A DNA stretch of 64,000 bases, taken from contig NZ_CP129963.1 of assembly GCF_030503615.1 (NCBI RefSeq), positions 1,984,001 to 2,048,000 of the forward strand, written 5' to 3'. Position 1 is the first letter of the stretch. Each line of letters starts with the position of its first letter. The stretch comes from Sphingobacterium sp. BN32 (GTDB lineage: Bacteria > Bacteroidota > Bacteroidia > Sphingobacteriales > Sphingobacteriaceae). The notes beneath the pieces are model-generated. The model made no database searches, was not told the origin of the DNA, and saw only the letters and a list, made by a program, of their open reading frames with translations. Position numbers and translations under genes: made by a program. Shown piece by piece: positions 1 to 8,552 of the stretch.

Positions 1-1038
1 CTGATTATCGGAACTTACAATAGAACTGCGAATCCCGATGCCGACGTTAAAACCTATACCTTGACGCCTGGAAACAACAGTATCAAAGTAGAAAAATCAG
101 GGCTGATCTACATCCGCTATAATGGGGAGCTAAACAACAATGAATCTATCGTGAAGTTTGTCTCAGGTGTTAAACCTGCCCCATTCTACCGTGCCGGGAA
201 AACGAGCAAAGAAGAATGGAAAGGTATGTTGAATACCTATACCAGTAGCCCGGACGCTGTTCTATTTGGCGGGAAGATTATTATCGTTGTTAATAGAAGA
301 ACAGCATTGGATAATATTGCCGAGGATCAGGAACTATTATTGAAGACAGCGAACAACATTTGGGAATGGGAAGAGGATTTTGCAGGTCTAGATAATTCAT
401 CAGCATTGCATACCAGGAATCTGCATAATCATTTGATGACGGAATCAAATAACCCGGAGTATTACATGGCAGCATTCCATTACGGAACTTTTTATAATGC
501 CAGCTCTGCGGCTCATATGCTCGTCAAACCAAAGGACATCAACTCCTGGGGGCCATGGCATGAAATAGGTCACCATCATCAGCAAGCTTCCTATTTATGG
601 ACAGACTTGATGGAAGTAACAGTGAACCTGTATAGCCTTTATGTACAAGAAAAACTAGGTCGCGAACCGGAGTTAAAAACTAGAGGAACTTGGCCATCCG
701 TGGTTAGTTATCTAGCATTACCGGCGGCAAGTAAAAACTTCGATGGTATTGAAGACCCATTCATCAAATTAGCGATGTTCAGACAATTGTGGCTGGCGTT
801 CGGATCTGATTTCTATACGCAATTGCACAAGGTGACGCGAGAGAAGAAATTGGCAAACAGCGCAACAGACCTGCAAAAGAAAGAATTCTTTATGCTAAGA
901 GCATGCGAAATAAGTGGGCGGAACTTAACGAATTTCTTCCAAAAATGGGGAATGACGGGAGTATCCACGGTCTATCCGAAAATTACAGCATTAGGGCTAC
1001 CGATCCCTAGTTCAGATTTAACAAAACTTCAAGATTAA
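1..1038 (+). CDS. M60-family metallopeptidase, C-terminal part (5' end outside window)
   Basis: The frame is open from the first base, so the gene starts upstream of the window; the TTG at 61 is internal. The zinc-binding motif HEIGH is encoded at 559-573, followed twelve residues later by Glu in TDLMEVTVN, which fits the HExxH...E pattern of peptidase family M60 (enhancin-like, PF13402). Family members cleave mucin-like glycoproteins and are usually secreted or surface-bound; the signal peptide would lie outside the window. The gene ends four bases before a TlpA-like gene on the same strand, so the two are probably cotranscribed. Family assignment is firm; the substrate is not visible. Confidence 0.85.
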   Translation: MIIGTYNRTANPDADVKTYTLTPGNNSIKVEKSGLIYIRYNGELNNNESIVKFVSGVKPAPFYRAGKTSKEEWKGMLNTYTSSPDAVLFGGKIIIVVNRRTALDNIAEDQELLLKTANNIWEWEEDFAGLDNSSALHTRNLHNHLMTESNNPEYYMAAFHYGTFYNASSAAHMLVKPKDINSWGPWHEIGHHHQQASYLWTDLMEVTVNLYSLYVQEKLGREPELKTRGTWPSVVSYLALPAASKNFDGIEDPFIKLAMFRQLWLAFGSDFYTQLHKVTREKKLANSATDLQKKEFFMLRACEISGRNLTNFFQKWGMTGVSTVYPKITALGLPIPSSDLTKLQD

Positions 1039-1042
1039 GGTC

Positions 1043-2395
1043 ATGAAAAACATTATTATAACGGCCATTATAAGCTTATTTGTGAGTATCGTTCATGCGC
1101 AAGCGCCCATGATCATTAATGGAACGACGACCGACGAATTCTACCAAGAGGTCGTACTGTTCGAAGTAGTGAATGGAAGAACAGAGCCGATCGCACAATC
1201 CAAAGTAGTGAATGGAAAATTTGCATTCAAGTTCTTTCCGACCTATGAAGGATTTTACGTGTTGGGCTCTACTCAAACACAAAACAATTCTGCCAGACAT
1301 ATTATCTATGGTAAGGAAAATGAAGTCCTGAATATTGCTATCGGTGGAAAGAGCTACCAATTGAGTGGAAAGAATTCGGCAGACAATAAAGATCTAGAAA
1401 GATTTCAATCCATGTTGGACGATATGAAAGAAGGCATTCGTTTGGGTGGTCCTATTACCTATGTGGAGTTCTACCCTATCGTTGAAAAGCTGGAACCACA
1501 AATTGCGCCTTTCAAAACCACCTCTAAGAACAAAGCATTCTTAAGCAACTTTGAAATCCTGAGACATTATCTCTTCCATTATTATGCGCTGCATTTCCAA
1601 TACTTACCTAAAAGAGCTCATCCGGATGCCGAAGAGATCATTAGTTTCTATAAAGAGCTAGATCATCAAAAGTTTCTAAATGAAAATTTATTGATCCTTC
1701 CTTTTGGAGATAGCTTTTTGATGAACTTGGTAATTGATGCAGGACAACAAAAGAAATACAGCATTAAACAAGGCGAAAATAAAGCACAAAATGCTATAGA
1801 CTTTATTCCCGATACGACGATTAAAGGGCAATACATTGTGCTGCTATCAAATAACTTCAAATCTTATGACGATTATTTAAGATTGGTAGAACCGAACAGG
1901 AACTATCTTACTCTTGCAGATCAGGAAAAACGATTGAATGCGAAGTTAGTTAAGCTAGCGGATTCAAAACCTGGTGACGACTTTATCGACTTTACCTTTC
2001 CAGACATCGCGGGAAAACAGCATAGCAAAAAGTCCTTAAAAGGAAACATCATTGTTATTGACTTCTGGGCAACATGGTGTGGACCTTGCAAACAAGAGGA
2101 ACCATTCTACGAAAAGCTAGCTGATAATTACAGAAATAAAAACGTGAAGTTCCTAGCGATATCCACCGATAAGGACAAAGCAGCCTGGGAAAAATATGTT
2201 AATGCGAAAGAAAGCGACTTGAATATTATACATTTACATGCAAGTAATAAGAACATTCTTTCTGACGCTTATCAAATAAACACCATTCCACGTTATATGG
2301 TCATCGATGCCAATGGAAAGATTGTAACGACCAATTCTCCTAGACCATCGAATGTAGAATTGAAAAACTTAATCGACAAATTGATAAAACAATAG
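1043..2395 (+). CDS. TlpA-like thiol-disulfide oxidoreductase with N-terminal DUF4369-like region
   Basis: A 450-residue protein. Residues 1-20 form a signal peptide ending VHAQA, so it is exported. The N-terminal 250 residues look like the beta-rich domain (DUF4369-like) commonly fused to thioredoxins in Bacteroidota. The C-terminal 130 residues are a TlpA/ResA-type thioredoxin fold with FWATWCGPCK; the redox cysteines are about 346 and 349, and a cis-Pro region (TIPRYMVID) follows. Expected role: periplasmic disulfide reduction. It starts 4 bp after the M60 peptidase gene, suggesting an operon. The specific client is unknown. Confidence 0.88.
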   Translation: MKNIIITAIISLFVSIVHAQAPMIINGTTTDEFYQEVVLFEVVNGRTEPIAQSKVVNGKFAFKFFPTYEGFYVLGSTQTQNNSARHIIYGKENEVLNIAIGGKSYQLSGKNSADNKDLERFQSMLDDMKEGIRLGGPITYVEFYPIVEKLEPQIAPFKTTSKNKAFLSNFEILRHYLFHYYALHFQYLPKRAHPDAEEIISFYKELDHQKFLNENLLILPFGDSFLMNLVIDAGQQKKYSIKQGENKAQNAIDFIPDTTIKGQYIVLLSNNFKSYDDYLRLVEPNRNYLTLADQEKRLNAKLVKLADSKPGDDFIDFTFPDIAGKQHSKKSLKGNIIVIDFWATWCGPCKQEEPFYEKLADNYRNKNVKFLAISTDKDKAAWEKYVNAKESDLNIIHLHASNKNILSDAYQINTIPRYMVIDANGKIVTTNSPRPSNVELKNLIDKLIKQ

Positions 2396-2542
2396 ATTAA
2401 ACATCTTTCCAACTATGAAATAATGGCAGGTTAAAATTAATTAACCTGCCATTATTGCATCTAGGTAGTTTCGAAAACTAAAGGGCATCCCTTTTGTTAA
2501 TTAATTAGAAACTTAGAAACAACAAATAATCGAAAACTACAT

Positions 2543-5137
2543 ATGAACTTTAATAATTATACAATTAAGGCTCAAGAAGCCATACAAAAAGCATCGGAGA
2601 TTGCTGTTGGGAATCAACAACAAGCAATCGAACCGGCGCATATACTCAAAGCCCTATTAACAGTCGATGAAAACGTAGTTGGCCATTTGCTGAAAAAGCT
2701 AAATGTCAACATCAATTACATCACGACCGAGGTTGACAAACAAATTGAAGCATTGCCAAAAGTTAGCGGTAGCAACGTGTACTTAAGCAACAGCTCAGCA
2801 GCTGTTCTGCAAAAAGCACAAAGCTATCTAAAGGAATTCAATGACGAATTTGTATCGATTGAACACATTCTGCTAGCGCTGTTGTCAGCAAACGACAAGG
2901 TATCCAGTCTGTTAAAAGATCAAGGGGTTACTGAGAAAGATTTAAAGACAGCGATCAAAGAACTTCGTGGCAATAGCCGAGTGACCGATCAGAATGCTGA
3001 GGCAACTTACAATGCACTTGGAAAATATGCAAGAAACCTAAATGAATTTGCAGAATCTGGTAAGTTAGATCCGGTCATCGGTCGCGATGAGGAGATTCGT
3101 CGTGTGATGCAGATCCTCTCCCGCCGTACAAAGAACAACCCTATTTTAGTGGGTGAGCCTGGTGTGGGTAAAACTGCAATTGCCGAAGGTATTGCACATC
3201 GTATCATCAAAGGCGATGCGCCAGAAAACCTAAAGTCCAAAACTGTATTCTCATTAGATATGGGAGCCCTTATTGCGGGCGCAAAATATAAAGGCGAGTT
3301 CGAAGAACGCTTGAAAGCTGTAGTGAAAGAAGTATCGGACAGCGATGGCGAGATTATCCTCTTTATCGATGAGATCCACACGCTTGTCGGTGCCGGCGGC
3401 GGTGAAGGCGCTATGGATGCGGCGAACATCTTGAAACCTGCCTTAGCGCGCGGTGAGCTTCGTGCTATCGGTGCGACTACCCTCAACGAGTATCAAAAAT
3501 ACTTCGAAAAGGATAAGGCTTTGGAGCGTCGTTTCCAAAAGGTTATGGTTGATGAGCCGGATACTCAAGATGCAATTTCTATCCTACGTGGATTGAAAGA
3601 ACGCTATGAAACACACCATAAAGTAAGAATACTCGACGAATCGATTATTGCAGCTGTAGAATTATCTCAGCGCTATATTACCGACAGATTCTTACCGGAC
3701 AAGGCAATCGACTTAATTGATGAGGCTGCCTCTAAACTACGCTTAGAAATGGACTCCGTTCCGGAAGCCGTTGATGAGCTGGAGCGTCGCATCATGCAGT
3801 TGGAAATCGAACGCGAAGCCATCAAGAGAGAAAACGATGAGCGCAAAGTTTCCGAATTATCTGAAACGATAGCTAACCTTTCCAATGAGCGCGACTCCTT
3901 GAAAGCGGCATGGCAATCGGAGAAGACATTGGTAGATCAAGTCAACCAAGAGATTCAGAACATTGAAGATTACAAGCTCGAAGCGGAACAAGCGGAACGT
4001 GCAGGTGATTATGGCAAGGTTGCGGAATTGCGCTACGGAAAGATAAAGGAAGCACAAGACAAGGTTGAAACTTTGAAGCAGGAGCTTTCGGAGAAACAGC
4101 AAAGCAGCCGTATGCTGAAGGAAGAAGTAACTTCTGAGGATATCGCTGATGTAGTTTCTCGATGGACGGGCATCCCTGTAAACAAGATGGTGCAATCTGA
4201 ACGTGAAAAACTGTTGAACCTAGAAGAGGAATTACATAAACGCGTAGCAGGTCAAGAAGAAGCTATCGAAGCCATTGCTGACGCTATCCGCCGTTCGCGC
4301 GCCGGTTTGAGTGATGCAAAACGCCCGATTGGTTCCTTCATATTCTTAGGTACCACCGGTGTCGGTAAGACCGAGTTAGCGAAAGCGCTTGCAGAGTTCT
4401 TATTCGATGACGAACAAGCACTCGTACGTATCGATATGTCAGAATATCAAGAGAGACATGCGGTATCCAGATTGATCGGAGCGCCTCCAGGATACGTAGG
4501 ATACGATGAAGGTGGGCAGTTGACTGAAGCAGTGCGTCGCAGACCCTATTCTGTTGTACTCCTAGATGAAATCGAAAAAGCACACCCGGATGTTTTCAAC
4601 ATCTTGTTGCAGGTGCTAGACGATGGACACTTAACAGACAACAAAGGTCGCGTTGTAAACTTTAAGAATACAATCATTATCATGACCTCTAACACTGGTT
4701 CGCATATTATCCAAGAGAACTTCTCGAAGATGAACGATAGCAACCGCGACGAGGTTGTCGGCAAAACGAAAGACGAGGTATTTGAATTGCTTCAAAAATC
4801 TATCCGTCCCGAGTTCTTAAACCGTATCGATGAGGTCATCATGTTTACTCCACTAAGTCGCGATGAAATCGGTGATATCGTACGCATGCAATTTGGACGA
4901 GTTGAAAAGCAATTAGCGGAGCAAAACATCTTCCTATCGGCTACAGACGAGGCCTTAGATTGGTTAGCTCAATTAGGATACGATCCTGTTTATGGAGCAC
5001 GTCCATTAAAACGTGTCATCCAAAAACGCGTACTCAACGAACTTTCCAAAGAGATCCTCTCCGGAAAAGTAAGCCGAGACTCGATCATACAGTTGGATGT
5101 CTTTGACGGAAAATTTGTATTTCTCAATAAAGAGTAG
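2543..5137 (+). CDS. clpB: ATP-dependent disaggregase ClpB
   Basis: An 864-residue Hsp100 chaperone of normal ClpB length. It has an N-terminal Clp repeat domain (about 1-145), a first AAA+ module with Walker A GEPGVGKT near residue 204 and Walker B FIDEIHTL, a middle coiled-coil insert (about 410-530) that distinguishes ClpB from ClpA and ClpC, and a second AAA+ module with Walker A GTTGVGKT near residue 604 and the pore loop GYVGYDEGG. It works with DnaK to dissolve protein aggregates in the cytoplasm after heat or other stress. It is a single-gene unit: 147 bp separate it from the TlpA gene and a heptad array plus terminator begins at its stop codon. No CIRCE-like element was recognised upstream. 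Confidence 0.98.
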   Translation: MNFNNYTIKAQEAIQKASEIAVGNQQQAIEPAHILKALLTVDENVVGHLLKKLNVNINYITTEVDKQIEALPKVSGSNVYLSNSSAAVLQKAQSYLKEFNDEFVSIEHILLALLSANDKVSSLLKDQGVTEKDLKTAIKELRGNSRVTDQNAEATYNALGKYARNLNEFAESGKLDPVIGRDEEIRRVMQILSRRTKNNPILVGEPGVGKTAIAEGIAHRIIKGDAPENLKSKTVFSLDMGALIAGAKYKGEFEERLKAVVKEVSDSDGEIILFIDEIHTLVGAGGGEGAMDAANILKPALARGELRAIGATTLNEYQKYFEKDKALERRFQKVMVDEPDTQDAISILRGLKERYETHHKVRILDESIIAAVELSQRYITDRFLPDKAIDLIDEAASKLRLEMDSVPEAVDELERRIMQLEIEREAIKRENDERKVSELSETIANLSNERDSLKAAWQSEKTLVDQVNQEIQNIEDYKLEAEQAERAGDYGKVAELRYGKIKEAQDKVETLKQELSEKQQSSRMLKEEVTSEDIADVVSRWTGIPVNKMVQSEREKLLNLEEELHKRVAGQEEAIEAIADAIRRSRAGLSDAKRPIGSFIFLGTTGVGKTELAKALAEFLFDDEQALVRIDMSEYQERHAVSRLIGAPPGYVGYDEGGQLTEAVRRRPYSVVLLDEIEKAHPDVFNILLQVLDDGHLTDNKGRVVNFKNTIIIMTSNTGSHIIQENFSKMNDSNRDEVVGKTKDEVFELLQKSIRPEFLNRIDEVIMFTPLSRDEIGDIVRMQFGRVEKQLAEQNIFLSATDEALDWLAQLGYDPVYGARPLKRVIQKRVLNELSKEILSGKVSRDSIIQLDVFDGKFVFLNKE

Positions 5138-5227
5138 TCTTAGACAATAGATTTTAGATATCAGATATTAGATATTAGAGTATGGCGGGGTTAAGATATT
5201 AGGTTTTAGATATATGATATTAGAGTA

Positions 5228-5259
5228 TGGCGGCTAGAGATAGTCGCCATTTTTTTTTG
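5228..5259 (+). terminator. clpB terminator
   Basis: The stem ATGGCGgCTA/TAGtCGCCAT with loop GAGA (5228-5251) is followed by nine T. An identical 24-bp hairpin in the opposite orientation serves lysA at 11276-11299. Confidence 0.85.
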
Positions 5260-5301
5260 ATAGTAGTTAGTACTTAGTACTTAGTATTAAGACCTATGAC
5301 G

Positions 5302-5400
5302 CCCGATCCTGGCAATCCTTTCATCCTTCCTTTCCTGGTTCAAGACAAACTTCCCTTTCTGTACCAGGAAAGGAAGGATTTAACGATGAACAGGATCGGG
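5302..5400. repeat. Long imperfect palindrome (CCTTTCCTGG family)
   Basis: Outer arms of 10 bp (5302-5311 and 5391-5400) and inner arms of 17 bp (5323-5339 and 5363-5379) pair perfectly; the segments between them do not. A related but differently paired copy is at 11105-11203, and half-copies occur at about 31170-31275, 31515-31570 and 47585-47640. Confidence 0.8.
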
Positions 5401-5489
5401 TGTTATATCTTATATCTAACGTCTAATGTCTAAAAATCTCATATCTATGACCCTTGATAAATTGCTAATTTTTTTAGTAATTTGCAACA

Positions 5490-5957
5490 ATGAAACCCTT
5501 AGAAATCCACTGTCGTAATCGCGTCATGTATGCGCAGCTATCCGTTAATGATAGAGGCTTAGGAATGCGCGACTATAACCTAACAGGAAAAGATGGTTTA
5601 TCGCTGTATATCTTTCGGAAAGAACAAGGCGAATGGAAATGTGCATATGGCTATCTTGATGAAGATATAAAACAGGCAATTATTGATGCTTTAATTTTAC
5701 GCTTTGATTGGACCATAAAGGACTTATTTTACCTCGATGGGGAAAGGCATGTGGTCGAAATAAGAAGCAAGAAAGGTGGACTATGGCATATATACGACAA
5801 TAACAGGTATATCGCCAGCATCAATTACGATCGCTATACTCGGCAATTTGAATACCACCTGGACGACCCAACACGTAGTGTCACCGAAGCACACCTGAGG
5901 AAGTATACCGAAATGATCAAGCGTGGAGAGATTACTTGGCAAAAGGAAGAACGATAA
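5490..5957 (+). CDS. Hypothetical protein
   Basis: A 155-residue protein that I do not recognise. It has no signal peptide and no membrane segment, is rich in aromatic and charged residues, and looks like a small soluble beta-rich domain. The middle has repeated aromatic strands (GLWHIYDNNRYIASINYD) and the C-terminus is helical and charged. It stands alone between a repeat island and the convergent carotenoid operon, so context does not suggest a role. Codon use resembles its neighbours, which supports it as a real gene. Confidence 0.7.
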   Translation: MKPLEIHCRNRVMYAQLSVNDRGLGMRDYNLTGKDGLSLYIFRKEQGEWKCAYGYLDEDIKQAIIDALILRFDWTIKDLFYLDGERHVVEIRSKKGGLWHIYDNNRYIASINYDRYTRQFEYHLDDPTRSVTEAHLRKYTEMIKRGEITWQKEER

Positions 5958-6058
5958 GAAAATAGCTTAAGCCTGAGCAAGGTAGCATACTGCTAAGCGC
6001 AAATTACAATAACTAGCGAACAATCGCTATGACAACTAAATTAAACACGCAACAGCAG

Positions 6059-6751
6059 CTATGAGACTTTCGTCTTACGGCTAAAAAGCTTAAAGAAATA
6101 AAGTACCAAAAGAAATTGCGTATATCCATAAACAGCATCCTCTATCGGGATTGTAAGCATCCGGATTCCTAGGAAGTCGCCAGGATTATAGTTAACAATA
6201 GGACTTTCTAAACCTGTCCCCGTCAAAACACCATTGACCGGGAAAAATCCTAACATCAAAATACTGAACACAAAGGATGCCTTTCCTATCCAATCAACGC
6301 GTGCCACGAAGTGCAGATAGACCAATGTCCCAATCGTTGCAATAGCGGTTACTAAGGTATAAATCTTGTCGTAATGAAGTAGCGCCATTAACGCACAGAC
6401 AATCACCGTTACAAAAACAATCAGATTATTAAAGCCCAAAAGCCAGGATAGATTAAAAAACTTATCAATACAGTAGTAAGTAAAAATGCAGGAAAAAGGA
6501 ATGCATATAAAAAAAAGCCACTCCTCGATTGGAAGTCCAGCAAGCAGCAGACCAACCGTATATTTCGTATTGAACCACCATACCCCATGTGCCGTGAACC
6601 AAACGTCCCAGGCAATAAATGGAATGGCAACTAGGATTGCTGCTGTCAGAAACGCCCCAAAATAACGATCGAAACGGATTCTCCGATCAAAGGAAGCAAG
6701 GAAGCAGATAATTACCGTAAAAAATAAAATTAGCGAATAAGTATAGCTCAT
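6059..6751 (-). CDS. crtY: Lycopene beta-cyclase, CarR/CrtYcd type
   Basis: A 230-residue integral membrane protein with about six or seven hydrophobic helices. It carries two copies of the lycopene cyclase domain signature: PIEEWLFF near residue 75 and PIEDAVYGY near residue 208. This is the fused form of the heterodimeric CrtYc/CrtYd cyclases found in Bacteroidota and Actinobacteria, and it is unrelated to the flavoprotein CrtY/CrtL. It should convert lycopene to beta-carotene. Its start codon overlaps the crtZ stop by one base, making it the last gene of the carotenoid operon. The symbol follows function; CrtYcd would be the more exact name. Confidence 0.9.
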   Translation of the reverse strand: MSYTYSLILFFTVIICFLASFDRRIRFDRYFGAFLTAAILVAIPFIAWDVWFTAHGVWWFNTKYTVGLLLAGLPIEEWLFFICIPFSCIFTYYCIDKFFNLSWLLGFNNLIVFVTVIVCALMALLHYDKIYTLVTAIATIGTLVYLHFVARVDWIGKASFVFSILMLGFFPVNGVLTGTGLESPIVNYNPGDFLGIRMLTIPIEDAVYGYTQFLLVLYFFKLFSRKTKVS

Positions 6752-7212
6752 TATGCTTTCTCCGATTTAAAATACATTTTGAAATATTTCATAGGTACAT
6801 ATAAGAATCCAAAGCACTCTCCGTCTTCTTTGCCTATATGTTTATGATGTTGCTTATGTGCACGTCTCAGTGCCAAAAAATAACGATTCTCGCTCTTCGT
6901 AAAAATCTTCAGACGCTGATGTATAAAAATATCATGTACAAAGAAGTAAGCCATACCGTATAGCATAATTCCCAAACCGATAAAGAACAGATAATTGTAT
7001 CCTGCTAAAGAGCCAAAATACATTAACGCAATGGTTGGGATAGCGAAAATAACAAAGAAATAATCATTTCTCTCAAACGCGCCTTCCGCACTATGATCGT
7101 GATGATCTCTATGTAAAATCCATAAAAATCCATGCATTACATATTTGTGGATCAACCAGGTCGCCCCCTCCATCAAGATAAAAGTCAAAAGAACAATTAA
7201 AAAATTTAGCAT
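6751..7212 (-). CDS. crtZ: Beta-carotene hydroxylase (fatty acid hydroxylase superfamily)
   Basis: A 153-residue membrane diiron hydroxylase. The histidine clusters HKYVMH, HRDHHDH, HDIFIH and HKQHHKH provide the metal ligands expected of CrtZ. It should add 3- and 3'-hydroxyls to beta-carotene, giving zeaxanthin. It sits between the unknown gene (51 bp upstream) and the lycopene cyclase (1-bp overlap). No crtW ketolase or crtE is present in the cluster, so zeaxanthin is the likely end product of the enzymes encoded here. Confidence 0.92.
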   Translation of the reverse strand: MLNFLIVLLTFILMEGATWLIHKYVMHGFLWILHRDHHDHSAEGAFERNDYFFVIFAIPTIALMYFGSLAGYNYLFFIGLGIMLYGMAYFFVHDIFIHQRLKIFTKSENRYFLALRRAHKQHHKHIGKEDGECFGFLYVPMKYFKMYFKSEKA

Positions 7213-7263
7213 ATCTATAGATAATATCCGTTAAACATAAATGGTTTCCGAAAGTGTCAAAAC

Positions 7264-7719
7264 TTAATCCAATAATGCTTTGACATCTGCCATCGGCACA
7301 TCAGGCGAAAATGCACCCCAATTCGCTTGTATAAACCGACGATCCTCGGCAATGTTCGATTTATAGCCCAGAAATGAAGGCGCATTCTTTTGTATCGACA
7401 ATCGAATAAAACGCAACTCCGGATTCTTCGGATCCATGAGAATTGCGCGCTCGATGTCTTTACGACCTTCTTTGAATGTACTAAGTTTAGCAATAGGACT
7501 AAACACATGATTCGCCCAAATAGTCTTCAATCCTCCCAAATAGGCTAATTCTAAAGGCGTTTGCTGCTTTGAGCCTTCTAACCTATCCATCAGTTTCCTG
7601 CAAAGCTCCTTATTCGCAATGCATCGCTTATAATTGGATCGTACTTCCAACAAATCATTGCCTAAGCAAAATATGCTAGTAGAAAGAAAAACAAAGAGCA
7701 ACATCGAAATCCGCATCAT
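7264..7719 (-). CDS. Unknown exported protein inside the carotenoid operon
   Basis: A 151-residue protein with a likely N-terminal signal peptide (ISMLLFVFLSTSIFCLG). I chose the ATG at 7719 because it overlaps the crtB stop as ATGA; a TTG six bases upstream is also open. The mature part is helical, with a TPR-like segment (IERAILMDPKNPELRFIRLS), and ends ADVKALLD. It has no known enzymatic motif. Its position between crtB and crtZ, with overlap on one side, argues for a role tied to carotenoid membranes or export rather than catalysis; that is inference from context only. Confidence 0.75.
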   Translation of the reverse strand: MMRISMLLFVFLSTSIFCLGNDLLEVRSNYKRCIANKELCRKLMDRLEGSKQQTPLELAYLGGLKTIWANHVFSPIAKLSTFKEGRKDIERAILMDPKNPELRFIRLSIQKNAPSFLGYKSNIAEDRRFIQANWGAFSPDVPMADVKALLD

Positions 7720-8552
7720 AACCAAGCCGATTTATACCTTACGTAGCACTTTAAAGCCACGTATGCTTTTTCCGAATTCGGTACACGAACGCGTTTATTT
7801 AATATCTCGTGAGAAGACTTGCTTCTAATCTTTTTGAATAGGGATAGGTAATATTTATAAGCTAAGTAAACCCCGAACATGGCAGAACTAGGCAGTTTTT
7901 TAATTCCAATCAGCGCTTCTTTAAATTCTGCATGAATCTCTTGCTCGATCTGGGCTTTTACCTGATTATCGAAAACTTGCATATCGATGTTCGGGAAGTA
8001 GGTGCGCCCCAAGATATGATAATCATCTTTAAGATCGCGCAGGAAATTAATCTTCTGAAAAGCCGACCCCAACTTCATTGCGTAAGGTTTCAGCTCATTG
8101 TACCGTTCCTTATTGCCATCCGTAAATACTTGCAGACACATCAAGCCCACCACCTCGGCGGAACCATAAATATATTCTTTATACAAATCCGAATTATAGT
8201 CGACCTGCTGTAAATCCATCTCCATACTATGCAGGAATTGATCGATCAATGCCTGATCAATCTTATAACGGTTTACCGTTTCCTGGAAGGATTGTAAAAT
8301 AGGATTGATGGAGATACGGTCCTCAATAGCATGTTGAGTCTCGGTCTTCAATCGCCTCAGCAACTTCTCCTTGTCATAACCATGAAAACTATCGACGATT
8401 TCATCTGCCAGGCGCACATAACCATAAATCGCATAGATCGCTGGGCGAATCGTCGGCTTTAAAGCTAGAATCCCTAAAGAAAAACTCGTACTATATTTTT
8501 TGGTGATCACTTCACTGATGCTGAAGGAAAGTTCGTCAAATTTTTGTTTCAT
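7716..8552 (-). CDS. crtB: Phytoene synthase
   Basis: A 278-residue squalene/phytoene synthase family protein. The two aspartate-rich substrate-binding motifs are visible as DEIVD near residue 50 and RDLKDD near residue 172. It condenses two geranylgeranyl diphosphates to phytoene. It overlaps crtI upstream by 4 bp and the unknown gene downstream by 4 bp. The cluster has no GGPP synthase, so that precursor must come from a prenyl transferase encoded elsewhere. Confidence 0.95.
   Translation of the reverse strand: MKQKFDELSFSISEVITKKYSTSFSLGILALKPTIRPAIYAIYGYVRLADEIVDSFHGYDKEKLLRRLKTETQHAIEDRISINPILQSFQETVNRYKIDQALIDQFLHSMEMDLQQVDYNSDLYKEYIYGSAEVVGLMCLQVFTDGNKERYNELKPYAMKLGSAFQKINFLRDLKDDYHILGRTYFPNIDMQVFDNQVKAQIEQEIHAEFKEALIGIKKLPSSAMFGVYLAYKYYLSLFKKIRSKSSHEILNKRVRVPNSEKAYVALKCYVRYKSAWL

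Larger units (their letters stand above)
5138..5489. repeat. Composite repeat island 1 (heptads, palindrome)
   Basis: This gap has no gene. Directly after the clpB stop come six degenerate 7-bp units of form NNNTAGA (5138-5179), then GTATGGCGGGG, a second heptad run, and a hairpin terminator (5228-5259). A second heptad type, TAGTANT, follows at about 5263-5289. A long palindrome occupies 5302-5400: outer arms CCCGATCCTG/CAGGATCGGG are perfect and inner arms of 17 bp (5323-5339 and 5363-5379) are perfect. A reverse-oriented heptad run (TCTAANN) lies at about 5409-5448. The same modules recur in three other islands of this window. Confidence 0.85.

Noticed and set aside
3007..3486. 159-codon open frame antisense to clpB
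   Set aside because: It is a mirror of the conserved first AAA+ region, serine- and proline-rich, with no independent start signal.
5138..5489. Possible CRISPR array
   Set aside because: Units are 7 bp and directly abutting, without unique spacers; no cas genes are present.
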